This document shows, piece by piece, positions 28,661 to 40,468 of a DNA stretch of 64,000 nucleotides. The stretch comes from Shewanella putrefaciens (GTDB taxonomy: Bacteria > Pseudomonadota > Gammaproteobacteria > Enterobacterales > Shewanellaceae). Where the stretch lies: the NCBI RefSeq assembly GCF_016406325.1, contig NZ_CP066370.1:3162001-3226000 (forward strand), in the 5' to 3' direction. The position numbers and the translations under genes were made by a program. The number at the start of each line of letters is the position of its first letter. Position 1 is the first letter of the stretch. Below the pieces are notes generated by a model. It did no database searches. It was given only the letters and a program-made list of their open reading frames with translations, and was not told the DNA's origin.

Positions 28661-30709
28661 ATGACGGGTCGCTTTAAATCCCTAACATGGAAGCAAACTA
28701 ACCTCGTTGTTTTTACTGCGTTATTTTTTGCCATCGCTATTTTTATAGTTGAAATAGCCCTTGTTGTATTATCAACAAAACAGCAGCTCACCACCACTCA
28801 ACAAGAATTACTTAATTCAGTTGAGCAACCCGCGGCTAATGCGGTATGGGCTCTTGATGACAACTTAGCGAGACAAACCCTAGAAGGCGCCATCAAAGTT
28901 GAGCATGTTGGCTCTGCCGTTATCGAACTTGATGATGGTTCAATGTTTGTCTCTGTCAGCAATACTAAAAGTAATAATTCTCAGACGTTTGTAACGCTGA
29001 GTAATAAACTCTTCGATGAATTAAAAGAAATATCCCGACCTTTGTACCGCCCCTTCTATTTTGAAGGAACACAAAAACAACAGCTCATCGGTACACTGAC
29101 TCTTTTCTATGATACTCAAGAGCTAACAGACACTCTCTTTTCACAACTCAAACTCGGTTTCTTCGCAACTTTGGCGCGAGCCCTCTTACTCACCCTCGTG
29201 TTATCGGTTGTATTTCATCGTTTTCTAACCCAACCCATCGCGAGGATCAGTGAAGCTATTGATAAAATTGACCCCGACTCACCGGATGAAAATCTGCTTC
29301 CAGTGTCCAATGCACACAAAGATGACGAGCTCGGTTTAGTGACGTCAAAATTTAATCAGATCCTTATTCAATTTAGTCAAACGCAATCAAAACTACGTAA
29401 GATGGCAACAAGAGATCCGCTCACAGGACTGCCAAACCGTACACTATTACTCGAAACGATTGCCGTTACTATCCAACGGTCGCGTGTACACAAACGTAGC
29501 TTTGCACTCATGTTTATCGATTTAGATCGTTTTAAAAATATTAATGACTCTCTCGGTCATGCACTCGGCGATCAATTTTTAGCTCGTATTGCACGCATTC
29601 TTGAGCGTGTTGTCGGTGATAAGGGAACGGTGTCACGCCTAGGTGGCGATGAATTTGTTATTTTAGCCGATGCCGTACATTCACCCGACCAAGCTGCCGA
29701 CTTTGTCGATAAACTTCTTGTGCAACTTAATGTGCCCATTCAATTGAATGAACATGCGATTCACCCAGCGGCATCCATTGGCATTTCAATTTACCCCGAA
29801 GATGGCAATAGTGCCGAAGATCTAATCCGTCATGCCGATATCGCCATGTATAGTGCAAAAGCGGCCGGTTCAAATCAATGGGCCTTTTTTAAACAGCAAA
29901 TGACAGAGCGTGCTGCGGTAAGATTGCGCACCGAGGCATCACTACATGATGCTTTAAAAAATAATGAATTTCTGCTCTATTTCCAGCCTAAACTAGACCT
30001 ACAAACAGGTAAAGTCACTGGCTGTGAAGCCTTAATTCGTTGGCAAAAAGATGGGCGCTTGATTAGTCCTATGTCATTTATTCCTGTTGCAGAAGAAACT
30101 GGGATCATTATTCCTATTGGCCGCTGGGTGATAGAGCAAAGCTGTAAAACATTAAGGGAATGGCAAAAAAAGTATCACTTCGCGATCCCCATCGCTATTA
30201 ATGTTGCATCACAACAATTTGCTGATGCAAGTTTAGTATCTGATATCAAACAAATGGCGTTGCGCTACCAAATTCAACCAGAGTTACTCGAAATTGAGAT
30301 TACAGAAACCTCATTAATGAATGATATTGAGTTGGCCATCAATAAGCTTGAGCAACTCAAGTCGGCAGGTTTTGGTATCGCCGTTGACGATTTTGGCACA
30401 GGTTATTCTTCGCTATCCTATCTACGTCATCTCCCCATCACCACTATGAAAATCGACCGTTGTTTTGTATCCGATTTACCGGAAGACAGCGCAATTGCAT
30501 CGACAATTTTGATGTTAGGTAAGCAACTTAATCTGACCATTGTGGCAGAAGGGATTGAAAATGAATTACAGTTAGACTGGCTTAAGGAAAACCAATGTCA
30601 GATAGGCCAAGGGTTTTATTTTAGTCAGCCATTACCGCAAGCAGAATTTGAAACCTTATATATCGCCAGCCAAACTGCAACAATCACAAGTATCGACAGC
30701 AGAGCATAG
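28661..30709 (+). CDS. Membrane GGDEF-EAL protein (cyclic di-GMP synthesis/degradation)
   Basis: 682 residues. A membrane helix at about 14-37, a periplasmic region to about 165, a second helix (166-188), then HAMP, GGDEF and EAL domains. The GGDEF site is intact (RLGGDEF, about 328-332); an RxxD inhibitory site five residues ahead is not seen. The EAL domain is intact too (CEALIRW about 455; EITETS; DDFGTGYSSL). It may thus make or break cyclic di-GMP; which dominates cannot be told. A GGACA binding site precedes the ATG. Divergent from pnp, convergent with rpsO across a bidirectional terminator. Confidence 0.93.
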   Translation: MTGRFKSLTWKQTNLVVFTALFFAIAIFIVEIALVVLSTKQQLTTTQQELLNSVEQPAANAVWALDDNLARQTLEGAIKVEHVGSAVIELDDGSMFVSVSNTKSNNSQTFVTLSNKLFDELKEISRPLYRPFYFEGTQKQQLIGTLTLFYDTQELTDTLFSQLKLGFFATLARALLLTLVLSVVFHRFLTQPIARISEAIDKIDPDSPDENLLPVSNAHKDDELGLVTSKFNQILIQFSQTQSKLRKMATRDPLTGLPNRTLLLETIAVTIQRSRVHKRSFALMFIDLDRFKNINDSLGHALGDQFLARIARILERVVGDKGTVSRLGGDEFVILADAVHSPDQAADFVDKLLVQLNVPIQLNEHAIHPAASIGISIYPEDGNSAEDLIRHADIAMYSAKAAGSNQWAFFKQQMTERAAVRLRTEASLHDALKNNEFLLYFQPKLDLQTGKVTGCEALIRWQKDGRLISPMSFIPVAEETGIIIPIGRWVIEQSCKTLREWQKKYHFAIPIAINVASQQFADASLVSDIKQMALRYQIQPELLEIEITETSLMNDIELAINKLEQLKSAGFGIAVDDFGTGYSSLSYLRHLPITTMKIDRCFVSDLPEDSAIASTILMLGKQLNLTIVAEGIENELQLDWLKENQCQIGQGFYFSQPLPQAEFETLYIASQTATITSIDSRA

Positions 30710-30739
30710 GCAAAACGGTATAACTTAATCTGCGCGCAA

Positions 30740-30767
30740 TAAAAAAGGAGGCTAAGCCTCCTTTTTT
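30740..30767. terminator. Bidirectional terminator between the GGDEF-EAL gene and rpsO
   Basis: AAAAAAGGAGGCT and AGCCTCCTTTTTT form a 13-base-pair palindrome with A and T runs on both flanks, ending two convergent genes. Confidence 0.9.
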
Positions 30768-30785
30768 ACGTTAGTCGACGTGAGA

Positions 30786-31055
30786 TTAACGACGTAGACC
30801 TAACTTTTGGATCAGTGCAGTGTAACGCTCAGCATCTGTACGCTTCAGGTAAGCAGTTAACTTACGACGCGCGCTAACCATGCGTAACAGACCACGACGT
30901 GAGTGGTGATCGTGGATGTGCTCTTTGAAGTGATCTTGCAAATGGTTGATTTGTGCAGTTAACAAGGCAACTTGAACTTCAGTTGAACCTGTATCGTTTT
31001 CGCCGCGGCCAAATTCAGCCAGGATTTTTGCTTTCGCTTCAGTACTTAGTGACAT
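30786..31055 (-). CDS. rpsO: 30S ribosomal protein S15
   Basis: 89 residues from the ATG at 31055 ([20 protein letters not shown]), with a GGAGAGACAC-type site upstream. Family signature [25 protein letters not shown] is present. It binds 16S rRNA early in small-subunit assembly. It follows truB by about 130 bases and ends at a strong terminator instead of reading into pnp. Confidence 0.98.
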   Translation of the reverse strand: MSLSTEAKAKILAEFGRGENDTGSTEVQVALLTAQINHLQDHFKEHIHDHHSRRGLLRMVSARRKLTAYLKRTDAERYTALIQKLGLRR

Positions 31056-31183
31056 GTGTCTCTCCAAATATATAGTATGAATCTCTAGCCGATCACTAAC
31101 TCAGCCAGAGGGCGCGCTATTCTACCCATAATCCAACCCTAGCGCAATAAAAAGGCGAGCGTATTTCGAATTGGCAGAATGAA

Positions 31184-32140
31184 TTAATCTGTTACTATCG
31201 GCTCGTCATGGATCACTATGAGCCGTTTCGGCGCCAAAAGGCCATCATCATTCATTAAACCAATACCAACGAATCTATGCGCATCCCCTAAGGTGATACG
31301 CACTAATGTGTCAGCTTTTAGACCTGTCACACGTACCGCTTGGCCTTGCATCAAATAAGCCGCACTCGCTTCAGGCACATTGACCTCAGGAAAGTCAGCC
31401 ACTGCCGTATCCATGGGTAATAAGAGAGGATCGAGTAATACACTCAGATCTATCTGTTGTTCATGTGCTTGGGTGACAAGTGCTTCGAGCTGTTCTAGTG
31501 TAACCATTTTGGCATAGGGATACTGTGCAACTTGAGTTCGTCGCAACATAATCACATGGGCACCACAACCTAACATTTCACCGAGATCATCAATGATGGT
31601 GCGAATATAAGTTCCTTTAGAGCAATGAATGTCTAAGGTCAGCTCATCACCTTCAAGACTGATGAAATTAAGCTCAAATACCGTAATAGGGCGAGATTCT
31701 CGCGGCACTTCTATGCCTTCACGCGCATATTTATACAGAGGCTGCCCCTGATATTTCAGCGCGGAATACATAGAAGGCACTTGCTGAGTGTCACCACGAA
31801 AGTGCTCAAGCGCACTCAGTAGTTGCGCCTCAGTAAATGTAACTGGGCGCGTCTGAACCACTTCACCATCTGAATCACTGGTATCGGTACGCTCGCCCAG
31901 TTTTGCTGTCACTAAGTAACGTTTATCAGCATCTAATAAGTGCTGGGAAAACTTAGTCGCTTCACCTAGGCACACAGGTAACATACCTGTCGCTAACGGA
32001 TCGAGTGCGCCCGTATGCCCAGCTTTATTCGCATTAAAAAAGCGCTTTACCCTTTGCAAGGCAAAGTTAGAACTCATGCCAGTGGATTTATCCAGTAACA
32101 CTATCCCATCGATAAAACGGCCTTTTGGACGACGAGCCAT
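31184..32140 (-). CDS. truB: tRNA pseudouridine-55 synthase TruB
   Basis: 318 residues. The catalytic segment [19 protein letters not shown] contains the aspartate (about 46) that makes pseudouridine 55 in the T-loop. The C-terminal PUA-like part is present. Start codon overlaps the rbfA stop by one base (TAATG), showing tight coupling in the nusA-infB operon. Confidence 0.97.
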   Translation of the reverse strand: MARRPKGRFIDGIVLLDKSTGMSSNFALQRVKRFFNANKAGHTGALDPLATGMLPVCLGEATKFSQHLLDADKRYLVTAKLGERTDTSDSDGEVVQTRPVTFTEAQLLSALEHFRGDTQQVPSMYSALKYQGQPLYKYAREGIEVPRESRPITVFELNFISLEGDELTLDIHCSKGTYIRTIIDDLGEMLGCGAHVIMLRRTQVAQYPYAKMVTLEQLEALVTQAHEQQIDLSVLLDPLLLPMDTAVADFPEVNVPEASAAYLMQGQAVRVTGLKADTLVRITLGDAHRFVGIGLMNDDGLLAPKRLIVIHDEPIVTD

Positions 32141-32589
32141 TAATCTTTACCTTTTGTATCATCTGTATCGTCGGTAGCACCCTCATCCTCATTAAGGACT
32201 TCATCTGCGCTACCAAACTGCTGCTGCTTAGCTTTGTCTTGGTTGATGACTTGGCTAACGAGGTTAGACATACGCATCCCCTCAACCAATGAGCTGTCAT
32301 AAACAAAACGTAGCTCAGGCATAACACGCAATTTCATACGTCCCGCCACTAAGGTACGGATGTAAGGGGCTGCGCTGATGAGAGCGTTGAGCTTTTCTTG
32401 AACGACAGCTTTGTCTTCCTCGAAGAAAGTCACAAAGACTTTGGCGTAACTGAGATCGCGTGAGACGTCTACGTCATTTACGGTAACAAAGCCAATACGA
32501 GGATCTTTCATGTCGCGTTGTAACACCTGAGCAAGTTCTTGCTGAAGTTGCTGTGCTATACGACGTGTACGACTGAATTCTTTTGCCAT
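32140..32589 (-). CDS. rbfA: Ribosome-binding factor A
   Basis: 149 residues. KH-like fold signatures: [20 protein letters not shown] at the start and [20 protein letters not shown] near the end. Needed for 16S rRNA 5' processing and late 30S maturation. It has an acidic tail ([17 protein letters not shown]). Lies between infB and truB in the translation operon. Confidence 0.97.
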   Translation of the reverse strand: MAKEFSRTRRIAQQLQQELAQVLQRDMKDPRIGFVTVNDVDVSRDLSYAKVFVTFFEEDKAVVQEKLNALISAAPYIRTLVAGRMKLRVMPELRFVYDSSLVEGMRMSNLVSQVINQDKAKQQQFGSADEVLNEDEGATDDTDDTKGKD

Positions 32590-32624
32590 AATATTTGTAC
32601 CATAGCTAATGTCATTAAATCGAA

Positions 32625-32644
32625 AGGGCGGCTAATGCCGCCCT
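32625..32644 (-). other. Hairpin in the infB-rbfA gap
   Basis: AGGGCGGC-TTA/TAAT loop-GCCGCCCT forms an 8-base-pair GC-rich stem 9 bases after the infB stop codon. There is no T run, so an mRNA processing or stability role is more likely than termination. Confidence 0.5.
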
Positions 32645-32652
32645 CCTTATCG

Positions 32653-35295
32653 TTAAAGTGTACGTGCCACTTCGACGGTTTCGAATACTTCGATTTGGTC
32701 GCCTACGCGAACATCGTTGTAGTTCTTAACGCCAATACCACATTCCATACCATTGCGAACTTCGGCAACGTCATCTTTAAAGCGACGTAAGGATTCGAGT
32801 TCACCTTCGAAAATAACCACGTTATCACGCAGTACGCGAATAGGTGCGCTACGCTTGATGGTGCCTTCAGTCACCATACAACCGGCGATTGCACCAAGTT
32901 TCGGCGACTTGAACACATCACGTACTTCAGCCAGACCGATAATTTGTTGTTTGAATTCAGGAGACAGCATACCTGTCATCGCCGCTTTCACTTCATCAAT
33001 CAAATTATAGATTACGCTGTAGTAACGTAGGTCAACACTTTCACTCTCGATAACCTTACGAGCTTGTGCATCGGCACGTACGTTAAAGCCAACCATGATC
33101 GCGTTAGACGCTGCCGCTAAGGTTGCGTCGGTTTCGGTCAGTGCACCTACACCGCGAGCGATGATGTTCACTTTCACTTCGTCGGTAGACAGACCCGTTA
33201 ATGAGTCTGTAATCGCTTCGAGTGAACCTTGAACGTCCGCTTTCAGAACGATGTTCAGCTCTTTCACTTCGCCGTCTGTCATGTTCGCGAACATGTTTTC
33301 TAGCTTAGATTTTTGCTGACGCGCTAATTTAACATCACGGAACTTACCTTGACGATACAGGGCAACTTCGCGAGCTTTACGTTCGTCACGTACGACGGTT
33401 GCTTCATCACCGGCTGACGGTACGCCAGACAGACCCAGAATTTCAACAGGAATTGATGGGCCCGCTTCAGTGATTGAACGACCGTTCTCGTCTTTCATTG
33501 CACGGATTTTACCGTACTCTAAACCACATAGAACGATATCACCTTGGCGCAGTGTACCTTCTTGAACCAGAATCGTTGCAACAGGGCCGCGACCTTTATC
33601 CAGTTGGGATTCAATCACCACACCCGCAGCCATACCATCACGTACCGCTTTAAGCTCTAATACTTCAGCTTGCAGCAAGATACCTTCAAGCAGATCATCA
33701 ACACCTTCACCTGTCTTAGCCGATACGAAGGCGAACATGTTATCTCCGCCCCAATCTTCAGACATCACGCCGTGTTGTGACAGTTCGCTCTTAACGCGAT
33801 CAATATCCGCTTCCGGCTTATCCATCTTGTTCACGGCCACGATTAATGGCACGTTACCAGCTTTAGCATGTTGAATAGCTTCGATAGTTTGTGGCATTAC
33901 ACCGTCATCGGCAGCCACAACCAGTACCACGATATCCGTTGCCTTGGCACCACGAGCACGCATGGCGGTAAACGCGGCGTGACCAGGAGTATCAAGGAAA
34001 GTAATCATGCCATTTTCGGTTTCAACATGGTATGCACCGATATGCTGCGTAATACCACCAGCTTCGCCAGCGGCCACTTTAGCGCGGCGAATATAGTCGA
34101 GTAACGAAGTCTTACCATGGTCAACGTGCCCCATGATAGTTACAACTGGCGCACGAGATTCTAGCTTGATGCCATCTTCGTCATCACGGTCTTGCAGCAC
34201 TTGGTGCTCAAGTTCATTTTCACGGATAAGCACCACTTTGTGACCCATTTCTTCGGCAACTAGCTGGGCAGTCTCTTGATCCAACACTTGGTTGATCGTA
34301 ACCATTGAGCCCATTTTCATCATCTGTTTGATGATTTCAGTCGCTTTAACGGCCATTAAATGCGCCAGTTCAGAAACGGTCACTGTTTCACCAATACGCA
34401 CATCACGGCTTACGGCAGCGACTGGCTTGTTAAAGCCATGGGCCATAGACTCAGGCGCAGTACTTCGGTTGCGCATATGCTTTTCACGGCCATCACGCGC
34501 ATCTTTGCCACCACGTTTTTTAGCGTTGCTCTTATTACGAGCACGACGTCCGCGTTTTTCTTCATCCAGATCAGAGGTATCTTCAGCGGCACGAGCCACT
34601 TTAGAGGTAGTGATGTGATGATCGCCGTTTCTTTCGGCTTCTAGACGCTGACGTTCTTCTTCTGCCCAACGCTTAGAGTTTTCTTCAGCTAACAAACGGG
34701 CCTTTTCAGCCGCTTTCGCCGCTTCTTCATCTTGCTTACGTTTAGTTGCTGCTTCTTGAGCCGCTTTAAGACGTTCAGCCTCTAGACGCGCTGCTTCTAC
34801 TTCTGGTGAAGACTCTTTAGTCACTTTTACTTCTGCCGCCGCTTTGGCCTTTGCCTTGGCTTCAGCTTCTGCTTTTGCCTTAGCTTCTGCCTCTGCTTTC
34901 GCTTTGGCCGCTTGAGCCGCTTCCGCTTCGGCCTTTGCTTTTGCTAATGCTTCAGCTTCGGCTTTCGCCTCTTCTTCTGCTTTTAGCACTGTGTCATTCA
35001 CATCGCGTTTAACAAAAGTACGGGTTTTACGCACTTCCACTTTAACGTCTTTAGATTGACCACCATTACCCGCCACGCTCAGGGTTGATACCGTTTTGCG
35101 TTGCAGCGTCATCTTAGTCGGTGCACTATCAGCACCGTGCTGCTTTTTCAGATAATCGAGTAACTGCTGCTTTTCGGCTTCAGATACGTTATCGGCTTGG
35201 CCTTTCTTAATTCCTGCCTGAGAGAATTGCTCTATCAGACGTTCAACACTTTTACCCACTTCCGTGGCCAATTTCTCTACGGTAGTATCTGCCAT
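32653..35295 (-). CDS. infB: Translation initiation factor IF-2
   Basis: 880 residues. The N-terminal domain is followed by a long Ala/Lys/Glu coiled segment (about 105-220; repeated [14 protein letters not shown] units) and then the GTPase core: GHVDHGKT (G1), [16 protein letters not shown] (G3) and NKMDKPE (G4). IF-2 places initiator tRNA on the 30S subunit; the initiator tRNA gene itself heads this operon at 37480-37556. Spacing 25 bases after nusA. Confidence 0.98.
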   Translation of the reverse strand: MADTTVEKLATEVGKSVERLIEQFSQAGIKKGQADNVSEAEKQQLLDYLKKQHGADSAPTKMTLQRKTVSTLSVAGNGGQSKDVKVEVRKTRTFVKRDVNDTVLKAEEEAKAEAEALAKAKAEAEAAQAAKAKAEAEAKAKAEAEAKAKAKAAAEVKVTKESSPEVEAARLEAERLKAAQEAATKRKQDEEAAKAAEKARLLAEENSKRWAEEERQRLEAERNGDHHITTSKVARAAEDTSDLDEEKRGRRARNKSNAKKRGGKDARDGREKHMRNRSTAPESMAHGFNKPVAAVSRDVRIGETVTVSELAHLMAVKATEIIKQMMKMGSMVTINQVLDQETAQLVAEEMGHKVVLIRENELEHQVLQDRDDEDGIKLESRAPVVTIMGHVDHGKTSLLDYIRRAKVAAGEAGGITQHIGAYHVETENGMITFLDTPGHAAFTAMRARGAKATDIVVLVVAADDGVMPQTIEAIQHAKAGNVPLIVAVNKMDKPEADIDRVKSELSQHGVMSEDWGGDNMFAFVSAKTGEGVDDLLEGILLQAEVLELKAVRDGMAAGVVIESQLDKGRGPVATILVQEGTLRQGDIVLCGLEYGKIRAMKDENGRSITEAGPSIPVEILGLSGVPSAGDEATVVRDERKAREVALYRQGKFRDVKLARQQKSKLENMFANMTDGEVKELNIVLKADVQGSLEAITDSLTGLSTDEVKVNIIARGVGALTETDATLAAASNAIMVGFNVRADAQARKVIESESVDLRYYSVIYNLIDEVKAAMTGMLSPEFKQQIIGLAEVRDVFKSPKLGAIAGCMVTEGTIKRSAPIRVLRDNVVIFEGELESLRRFKDDVAEVRNGMECGIGVKNYNDVRVGDQIEVFETVEVARTL

Positions 35296-35320
35296 CAGTT
35301 AAATCCCCCTGTTGATCGAC

Positions 35321-36820
35321 TTATGCTTCTTCGCCAAACCAACAGATGTTGCGGGCAGCCATGATGAGCGTACCTGCTTTTTCTTCTGTCAATTCTTCAA
35401 TTTCGATCAAATCATCAATGCCTTGTTCAGCCAAGTCTTCTAGAGTCACAATACCTTTGCTTGCTAAAACATAGGCTAAGTGTCTTTCAACACCTTCAAG
35501 TGCTAACAACTCATCACTTGGCTCCACACCATCCAGTGCTTCTTCAGATGCGAGCGCTCTTGTCGAGATCGCAGCTTTTGCACGTTCACGTAAAGCTTCA
35601 ACGAGATCCTCGTCGAAACCGTCTATCGCCAATAATTCAGACACAGGTACATAAGCGACCTCTTCAAGCGACGTAAAGCCCTCATTCGCTAGTACTTGTG
35701 CAAAATCTTCATCGACATCCAGTGAATTAATAAACAGACTCACCACTTTGGCACTTTCAGCCTGATGTTTCTTATTCATGTCTTCCACTGTCATTACGTT
35801 CAGTTCCCAACCCGTAAGTTGAGTTGCTAAACGTACGTTCTGGCCATTACGTCCAATGGCTTGTGCCAAACTATCAGCCTCAACCGCGATATCCATTGAA
35901 TGGTTATCTTCGTCGACGATGATAGAAGCTACATCAGCTGGCGCCATGGCATTGATCACATATTGTGCTGGATTATCATCCCACAATACGATATCAACAC
36001 GCTCGCCACCCAGTTCATTTGATACTGCTTGTACACGTGCGCCGCGCATGCCAACACACGCACCGATAGGATCGATACGGCGATCATTCGACTTAACCGC
36101 GATCTTAGCGCGTGCGCCTGGATCACGGGCTGCGCCCATGACTTCGATCAATTCATCAGCGATTTCAGGTACTTCAACACGGAAAAGCTCAATCAGCATT
36201 TCGGGTTTAGTACGGCTTAGGAATAATTGTGCACCGCGAGCTTCTGGACGTACTGAGTACAATAATGCACGCACACGGTCACCAGGGCGGAAAGATTCGC
36301 GTGAAATTAAATCTTCACGGAACAGCACGCCATCAGCATTATTGCCTAAATCGACCACGACACTTTCACGGGTTGCTTTTTTCACAACGCCAGTGATCAG
36401 TTCGCCTTCTTTATCTCTGAACTGCTCAACCACTTGAGCACGTTCAGCTTCACGTACCTTTTGTACGATCACTTGTTTGGCGGTTTGAGTCGTAATGCGG
36501 TCAAATACAACAGACTCGATATCGTCTTCGATAAACTCACCCGGTTGAATATCCGGATTTTCATAACGAGCCGCCTCAAGCGTAATCTCGCGAAATGGGT
36601 TTTCTAAGGCTTCACCGTGATCATCAACGACCATCCAACGGCGGAATGTCTCATAGCCACCCGTTTTGCGGTCAATCGCAACGCGGACATCAATATCGCC
36701 ATCGTATTTTTTCTTGGTTGCAGTAGCCAGAGCGATCTCTAGCGCTTCAAAAATTTTCTCGCGTGGAACGGCCTTTTCATTTGAAACCGCTTCAGCGACT
36801 AGCAGGATCTCTTTATTCAT
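35321..36820 (-). CDS. nusA: Transcription termination/antitermination factor NusA
   Basis: 499 residues. N-terminal RNA-polymerase binding domain, S1 domain (about 135-200; [20 protein letters not shown]), two KH domains with [20 protein letters not shown] and [12 protein letters not shown], and two C-terminal acidic helix-hairpin repeats. It modulates pausing, termination and antitermination. Starts 29 bases after rimP. Two terminators between tRNA-fMet and rimP (37315-37346, 37398-37425) are plausible targets for its self-control. Confidence 0.98.
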   Translation of the reverse strand: MNKEILLVAEAVSNEKAVPREKIFEALEIALATATKKKYDGDIDVRVAIDRKTGGYETFRRWMVVDDHGEALENPFREITLEAARYENPDIQPGEFIEDDIESVVFDRITTQTAKQVIVQKVREAERAQVVEQFRDKEGELITGVVKKATRESVVVDLGNNADGVLFREDLISRESFRPGDRVRALLYSVRPEARGAQLFLSRTKPEMLIELFRVEVPEIADELIEVMGAARDPGARAKIAVKSNDRRIDPIGACVGMRGARVQAVSNELGGERVDIVLWDDNPAQYVINAMAPADVASIIVDEDNHSMDIAVEADSLAQAIGRNGQNVRLATQLTGWELNVMTVEDMNKKHQAESAKVVSLFINSLDVDEDFAQVLANEGFTSLEEVAYVPVSELLAIDGFDEDLVEALRERAKAAISTRALASEEALDGVEPSDELLALEGVERHLAYVLASKGIVTLEDLAEQGIDDLIEIEELTEEKAGTLIMAARNICWFGEEA

Positions 36821-36849
36821 CTCGTCTTGCCTCGTTCACCTTGAAACTA

Positions 36850-37305
36850 TCAAAACTTAGCGATTACGTTGCCTTTACGGATATTATCCAGGGCGACAAC
36901 TAGCTCTTTACCATTCACATTCAGTGAGAGCATTTGCCCTTCGACCTTTGTAATGGCGCCTTTTAAATTACGACTGCCCGCGACGGGCATAGTCAGTTGA
37001 ACTTTTACATCTTCCCCTACATAGGCTGCATACTGCTCGGCAGTAAACAACGGCCTATCCACACCAGGTGAAGAAACCTCTAGGGTATATTCGGTCGAAA
37101 TAGGGTCTTCAACATCGAGTACAGCACTGACTTGGCGGCTGGTATTAGCACAATCTTCGATATTGATACCATTTTCACCGTCGATGAACACGCGCAGTAT
37201 TGAATGTTTACCCGCTTGAACATATTCAATGCCCCAGAGTTGAAAGCCTAATGCTTCCACAGGCACTTTGAGCATTTCTGCCAGTCTGGATTCTAATGTT
37301 GCCAA
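36850..37305 (-). CDS. rimP: Ribosome maturation factor RimP
   Basis: 151 residues, normal size. Segments [24 protein letters not shown] and [13 protein letters not shown] are typical. Binds the 30S subunit during assembly. First protein gene of the rimP-nusA-infB-rbfA-truB operon, directly behind a terminator hairpin. Confidence 0.96.
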   Translation of the reverse strand: MATLESRLAEMLKVPVEALGFQLWGIEYVQAGKHSILRVFIDGENGINIEDCANTSRQVSAVLDVEDPISTEYTLEVSSPGVDRPLFTAEQYAAYVGEDVKVQLTMPVAGSRNLKGAITKVEGQMLSLNVNGKELVVALDNIRKGNVIAKF

Positions 37306-37314
37306 AATTGACCC

Positions 37315-37346
37315 CCGGAAAAAACAAAAAAGGGCTAAATAGCCCT
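37315..37346 (-). terminator. Terminator/attenuator directly before rimP
   Basis: AGGGCTA and TAGCCCT form a stem (37331-37346) followed on the minus strand by a T-rich stretch ending 10 bases before the rimP start. Transcripts from the upstream tRNA would need to read through it. Confidence 0.75.
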
Positions 37347-37397
37347 AGTAAAACGTCGTAAAGAATATATACGACAAATTTAAAAGTCCTAGATAAC

Positions 37398-37425
37398 AAA
37401 AAACCCCGTAATCACGAGGTTTTTA
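37398..37425 (-). terminator. Terminator after tRNA-fMet
   Basis: AAAAACCTCGT and ACGGGGTTTTTT pair (one mismatch) around a GATT loop and run into a T tract, about 55 bases past the tRNA-fMet 3' end. It is the first of two terminators before rimP. Confidence 0.75.
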
Positions 37426-37479
37426 GTGTCAAGAACCTGTAAACCATAACGAATTCAAACACTATTCGTTACTAGGAGC

Positions 37480-37556
<77 letters not shown>

Positions 37557-37638
37557 TCAACTGTGTGCAAGTATATTGACTATCGTCTTTTCTTGCAATA
37601 ACTAAGACTGAACTTAGATCGTCAATCTTAATTATATT

Positions 37639-37725
37639 TGGTGCCGAGAGCGGGACTTGAACCCGCACGACCGTTAGGCCACAGCCACCTCAAGGCTGCG
37701 CGTCTACCAATTTCGCCACCTCGGC
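37639..37725 (-). tRNA. tRNA-Leu (GAG)
   Basis: 87 bases with encoded CCA, a long variable arm (class II), acceptor GCCGAGG/CTCGGC, and anticodon loop TTGAGGT. It lies upstream of tRNA-fMet and 11 bases after the secG stop codon, so it may be transcribed together with secG. Confidence 0.95.
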
Positions 37726-37736
37726 GACACCTTTTA

Positions 37737-38072
37737 CTAGTCAGGAATTTTTGTTTCTGACTTTTCAGTTCCATCTTGAACAGGTTGAGTGACCTGTTCA
37801 GTATCTGAACCTAAATTTTTCCATGAATCTTCATTTTTTGCGTGGTTTGCACTTAAGTTACCGATAATCAGACTTAAGGTAAAAAACGCAATGGCAAGAA
37901 TCGCCGTAGTGCGTGTCAGAAAATTACCTGAACCGCTTGAACCAAACAGAGTACCTGATGCACCGGCGCCAAACGAGGCCCCCATGTCAGCTCCCTTACC
38001 TTGTTGAATTAAAACTAGGCCAATTAACCCTAATGCAACCAACAAGTAAATAACTAGTAGAACTTCATACAT
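37737..38072 (-). CDS. secG: Preprotein translocase subunit SecG
   Basis: 111 residues. Two membrane helices (about 1-20 and 52-70) around the conserved loop VLIQQGKGADMGASFGAGAS. The C-terminal tail is polar (QVTQPVQDGTEKSETKIPD). It assists SecYE in export. Starts 1 base after the tpiA stop, so translationally coupled. Confidence 0.95.
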   Translation of the reverse strand: MYEVLLVIYLLVALGLIGLVLIQQGKGADMGASFGAGASGTLFGSSGSGNFLTRTTAILAIAFFTLSLIIGNLSANHAKNEDSWKNLGSDTEQVTQPVQDGTEKSETKIPD

Positions 38073-38073
38073 A

Positions 38074-38856
38074 TTATGCGCTCATCGCTATGGTACACAG
38101 ACTTAAAAACTCGCTAGAGTTTAAGCTAGCACCGCCAATCAGTCCACCATCAACATCAGGTTGGGCAAATAAATCTGCAGCATTACTCGGCGTCACACTA
38201 CCACCGTAGAGAATCCTGATATTTTCTCCGATAAATGGAGATACCTCAGAGAGACGTTTGCGAATAAACGCATGAACTTCTTGAGCCTGCTCTGGTGTAG
38301 CGCTTTTACCTGTCCCTACAGCCCATAGTGGCTCGTAGGCGATAATGGCGTTATCAAAAGCCATAGTGCCATTTTTCTGGATCACTATATCCAACTCTTC
38401 CGCAATTACCTCGAAGGTACGTCTTGCTTCACGCGCTGGACCTGACTCTCCCACACACAATATTGGGGTTAAGCCGTGCTTTTGTGCAGCGGCGAATTTC
38501 TCCGCTACAATATTACTCGTCTCTCCGTACATACGGCGACGTTCTGAATGTCCGATAATCACATATCGACATCCTGAATCTTTTAGCATCTGACCTGAAA
38601 CTTCTCCGGTATAAGCGCCAAAGTCGTGTTGACTTAGGTTTTGTGCGCCCATCCTAACAAGTGAACCGTCTAACGCTTCCTTGTTTGCTTCTAGCAGTTG
38701 CCTAACGCTCTCTAGATAGATAGAAGGCGGGCATAAAACCACTTCAGCTGAATCATTTTGGAGCTTAGAGGCAAATTTTTTGAACAACTCTTGTGCTAAT
38801 GCTGCACTGCCGTTCATCTTCCAATTGCCAGCTACCATAGGACGTCTGAGTGCCAT
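38074..38856 (-). CDS. tpiA: Triosephosphate isomerase
   Basis: 260 residues from the ATG at 38856 (GTG one codon before). NWKMNG with the catalytic lysine, GHSERR with the histidine (near 100), AYEPLWAVGTGK with the glutamate (near 170), and the phosphate loop YGGSVTPSNA. Interconverts dihydroxyacetone phosphate and glyceraldehyde 3-phosphate. Followed directly by secG, a pairing common in gammaproteobacteria. Confidence 0.97.
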   Translation of the reverse strand: MALRRPMVAGNWKMNGSAALAQELFKKFASKLQNDSAEVVLCPPSIYLESVRQLLEANKEALDGSLVRMGAQNLSQHDFGAYTGEVSGQMLKDSGCRYVIIGHSERRRMYGETSNIVAEKFAAAQKHGLTPILCVGESGPAREARRTFEVIAEELDIVIQKNGTMAFDNAIIAYEPLWAVGTGKSATPEQAQEVHAFIRKRLSEVSPFIGENIRILYGGSVTPSNAADLFAQPDVDGGLIGGASLNSSEFLSLCTIAMSA

Positions 38857-39050
38857 CACTGTCTCCTCTGAAAGCGGCGTGAATAATAGCGAACCACTTA
38901 TTAAGTTACAATAGCTAAATTCGATTTTTTTCAGTTACCTGGTCGGGATGCTTACTTTTTACACGACCAAGCTATTTTCTGTTCATTTGTGCAGCTAACA
39001 CCTTCATTTTAAATTGGTATCAGCCGCACTCATTACAAAATAGGAAAATA

Positions 39051-40388
39051 TCAGCTTGCCGATTTTACCGCATCCGCAATCAAATTTGCGTGCGCCAATA
39101 CTGCACTATGATCGTCACCTTCCACCATGACACGGATCAAAGGTTCAGTGCCTGACTTACGTAATAGCACACGACCACGTACGCCCAATTGAGATTCAAC
39201 CTGTGCCTGCGCCGCTTTAACTTTATCAGACTTTAGGGGATCGTGTTCGCCTTCAAAGCGCACATTAACTAAAACTTGGGGTAGCATTTCCATCGCTGAG
39301 GTCAATTCTTCTAGCGTGGCATTCTGACGACGCATGGCCGCTAACACTAAAATCCCCGCAATAATACCGTCACCCGTCGTACCATGGTCAAGGTTAAGAA
39401 TATGCCCTGAGTTTTCACCACCGATGCGCCAGTCAAGTTCTTTAAGTAGTTCCATCACATAACGGTCGCCCACTTTCGAACGCGCAAAGGGGATATCTAA
39501 TGCTTGCAAGGCGAGATCGAGCCCAAGGTTTGACATTAACGTACCAACAACACCACCGCGTAATACGCCACGGGATTTCGCATCACAGGCTAGAATATAT
39601 AAAATTTGATCGCCGTCGATGACTTCGCCTTTGCTGTTGACCATCATAATACGATCACCGTCACCGTCGAGTGCGATACCTAAATCGGCACTTTCGGCCA
39701 AAACGGTTTCACAAATTTTGCCCATGGACGTTGCGCCCACTTTATCATTGATGTTCATCCCGTTGGGTTTATCACCAATGGCAATCACCTCGGCGCCTAG
39801 CTCACGAAACACAGCTGGCGCTATGTGATAAGTTGCACCATGGGCACAATCGACCACAATTTTTAGCCCAGTTAACGTGTGTTCTGCAGGAAAATTACCT
39901 TTGCAATACTCAATATAACGGCCACGGGCATCTTCAATACGCGATACCTTCCCCAATAGATGCGACTCAACACAAACGAGGGGCTTTTCAAGCTCGGCTT
40001 CAATTTCTAGCTCTAGGTTATCGTCTAACTTACTGCCGTCGGTGGAGAAAAACTTAATACCGTTATCGTAATACGGATTGTGTGACGCGCTGATCACCAC
40101 CCCAGCTTCGGCGCGAAACGTACGCGTCAAATAGGCTACAGCTGGCGTTGGCATTGGTCCCATTAACATCACATTAAGGCCTGCAGCAGAAAGGCCCGCT
40201 TCTAATGCTGACTCAAACATATAACCAGAAATACGGGTATCTTTACCTATAATCACCTTTTTGGTACCACTGCGGGATAACACACGCCCCGCCGCCCAAC
40301 CTAACTTAAGCGCAAGCTCAGGCGTCATTTGACCTGAACCGACCTTTCCCCGAATACCGTCAGTTCCAAAAAATTTACGTTCTTTCAT
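39051..40388 (-). CDS. glmM: Phosphoglucosamine mutase
   Basis: 445 residues from the ATG at 40388 ([17 protein letters not shown]) with GGAGC upstream; the frame continues six codons further. Active-site serine loop [13 protein letters not shown] (about 102), metal loop DGDGDRI and the sugar loop GGENSGH are present. It converts glucosamine-6-phosphate to -1-phosphate for cell-wall and LPS precursors. Follows folP, as in E. coli. Confidence 0.97.
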   Translation of the reverse strand: MKERKFFGTDGIRGKVGSGQMTPELALKLGWAAGRVLSRSGTKKVIIGKDTRISGYMFESALEAGLSAAGLNVMLMGPMPTPAVAYLTRTFRAEAGVVISASHNPYYDNGIKFFSTDGSKLDDNLELEIEAELEKPLVCVESHLLGKVSRIEDARGRYIEYCKGNFPAEHTLTGLKIVVDCAHGATYHIAPAVFRELGAEVIAIGDKPNGMNINDKVGATSMGKICETVLAESADLGIALDGDGDRIMMVNSKGEVIDGDQILYILACDAKSRGVLRGGVVGTLMSNLGLDLALQALDIPFARSKVGDRYVMELLKELDWRIGGENSGHILNLDHGTTGDGIIAGILVLAAMRRQNATLEELTSAMEMLPQVLVNVRFEGEHDPLKSDKVKAAQAQVESQLGVRGRVLLRKSGTEPLIRVMVEGDDHSAVLAHANLIADAVKSAS

Positions 40389-40468
40389 ATCGCTCCACAA
40401 ACTCAAATGTGTCCCAATGATTTGGGATCATAATATTAATTAAATGCTTAACGAGAGCATAACGATGC

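Noticed and set aside
34360..34644. Antisense frames inside infB, nusA, ftsH, secD and similar genes
   Set aside because: All are shadows of strongly supported genes on the other strand.
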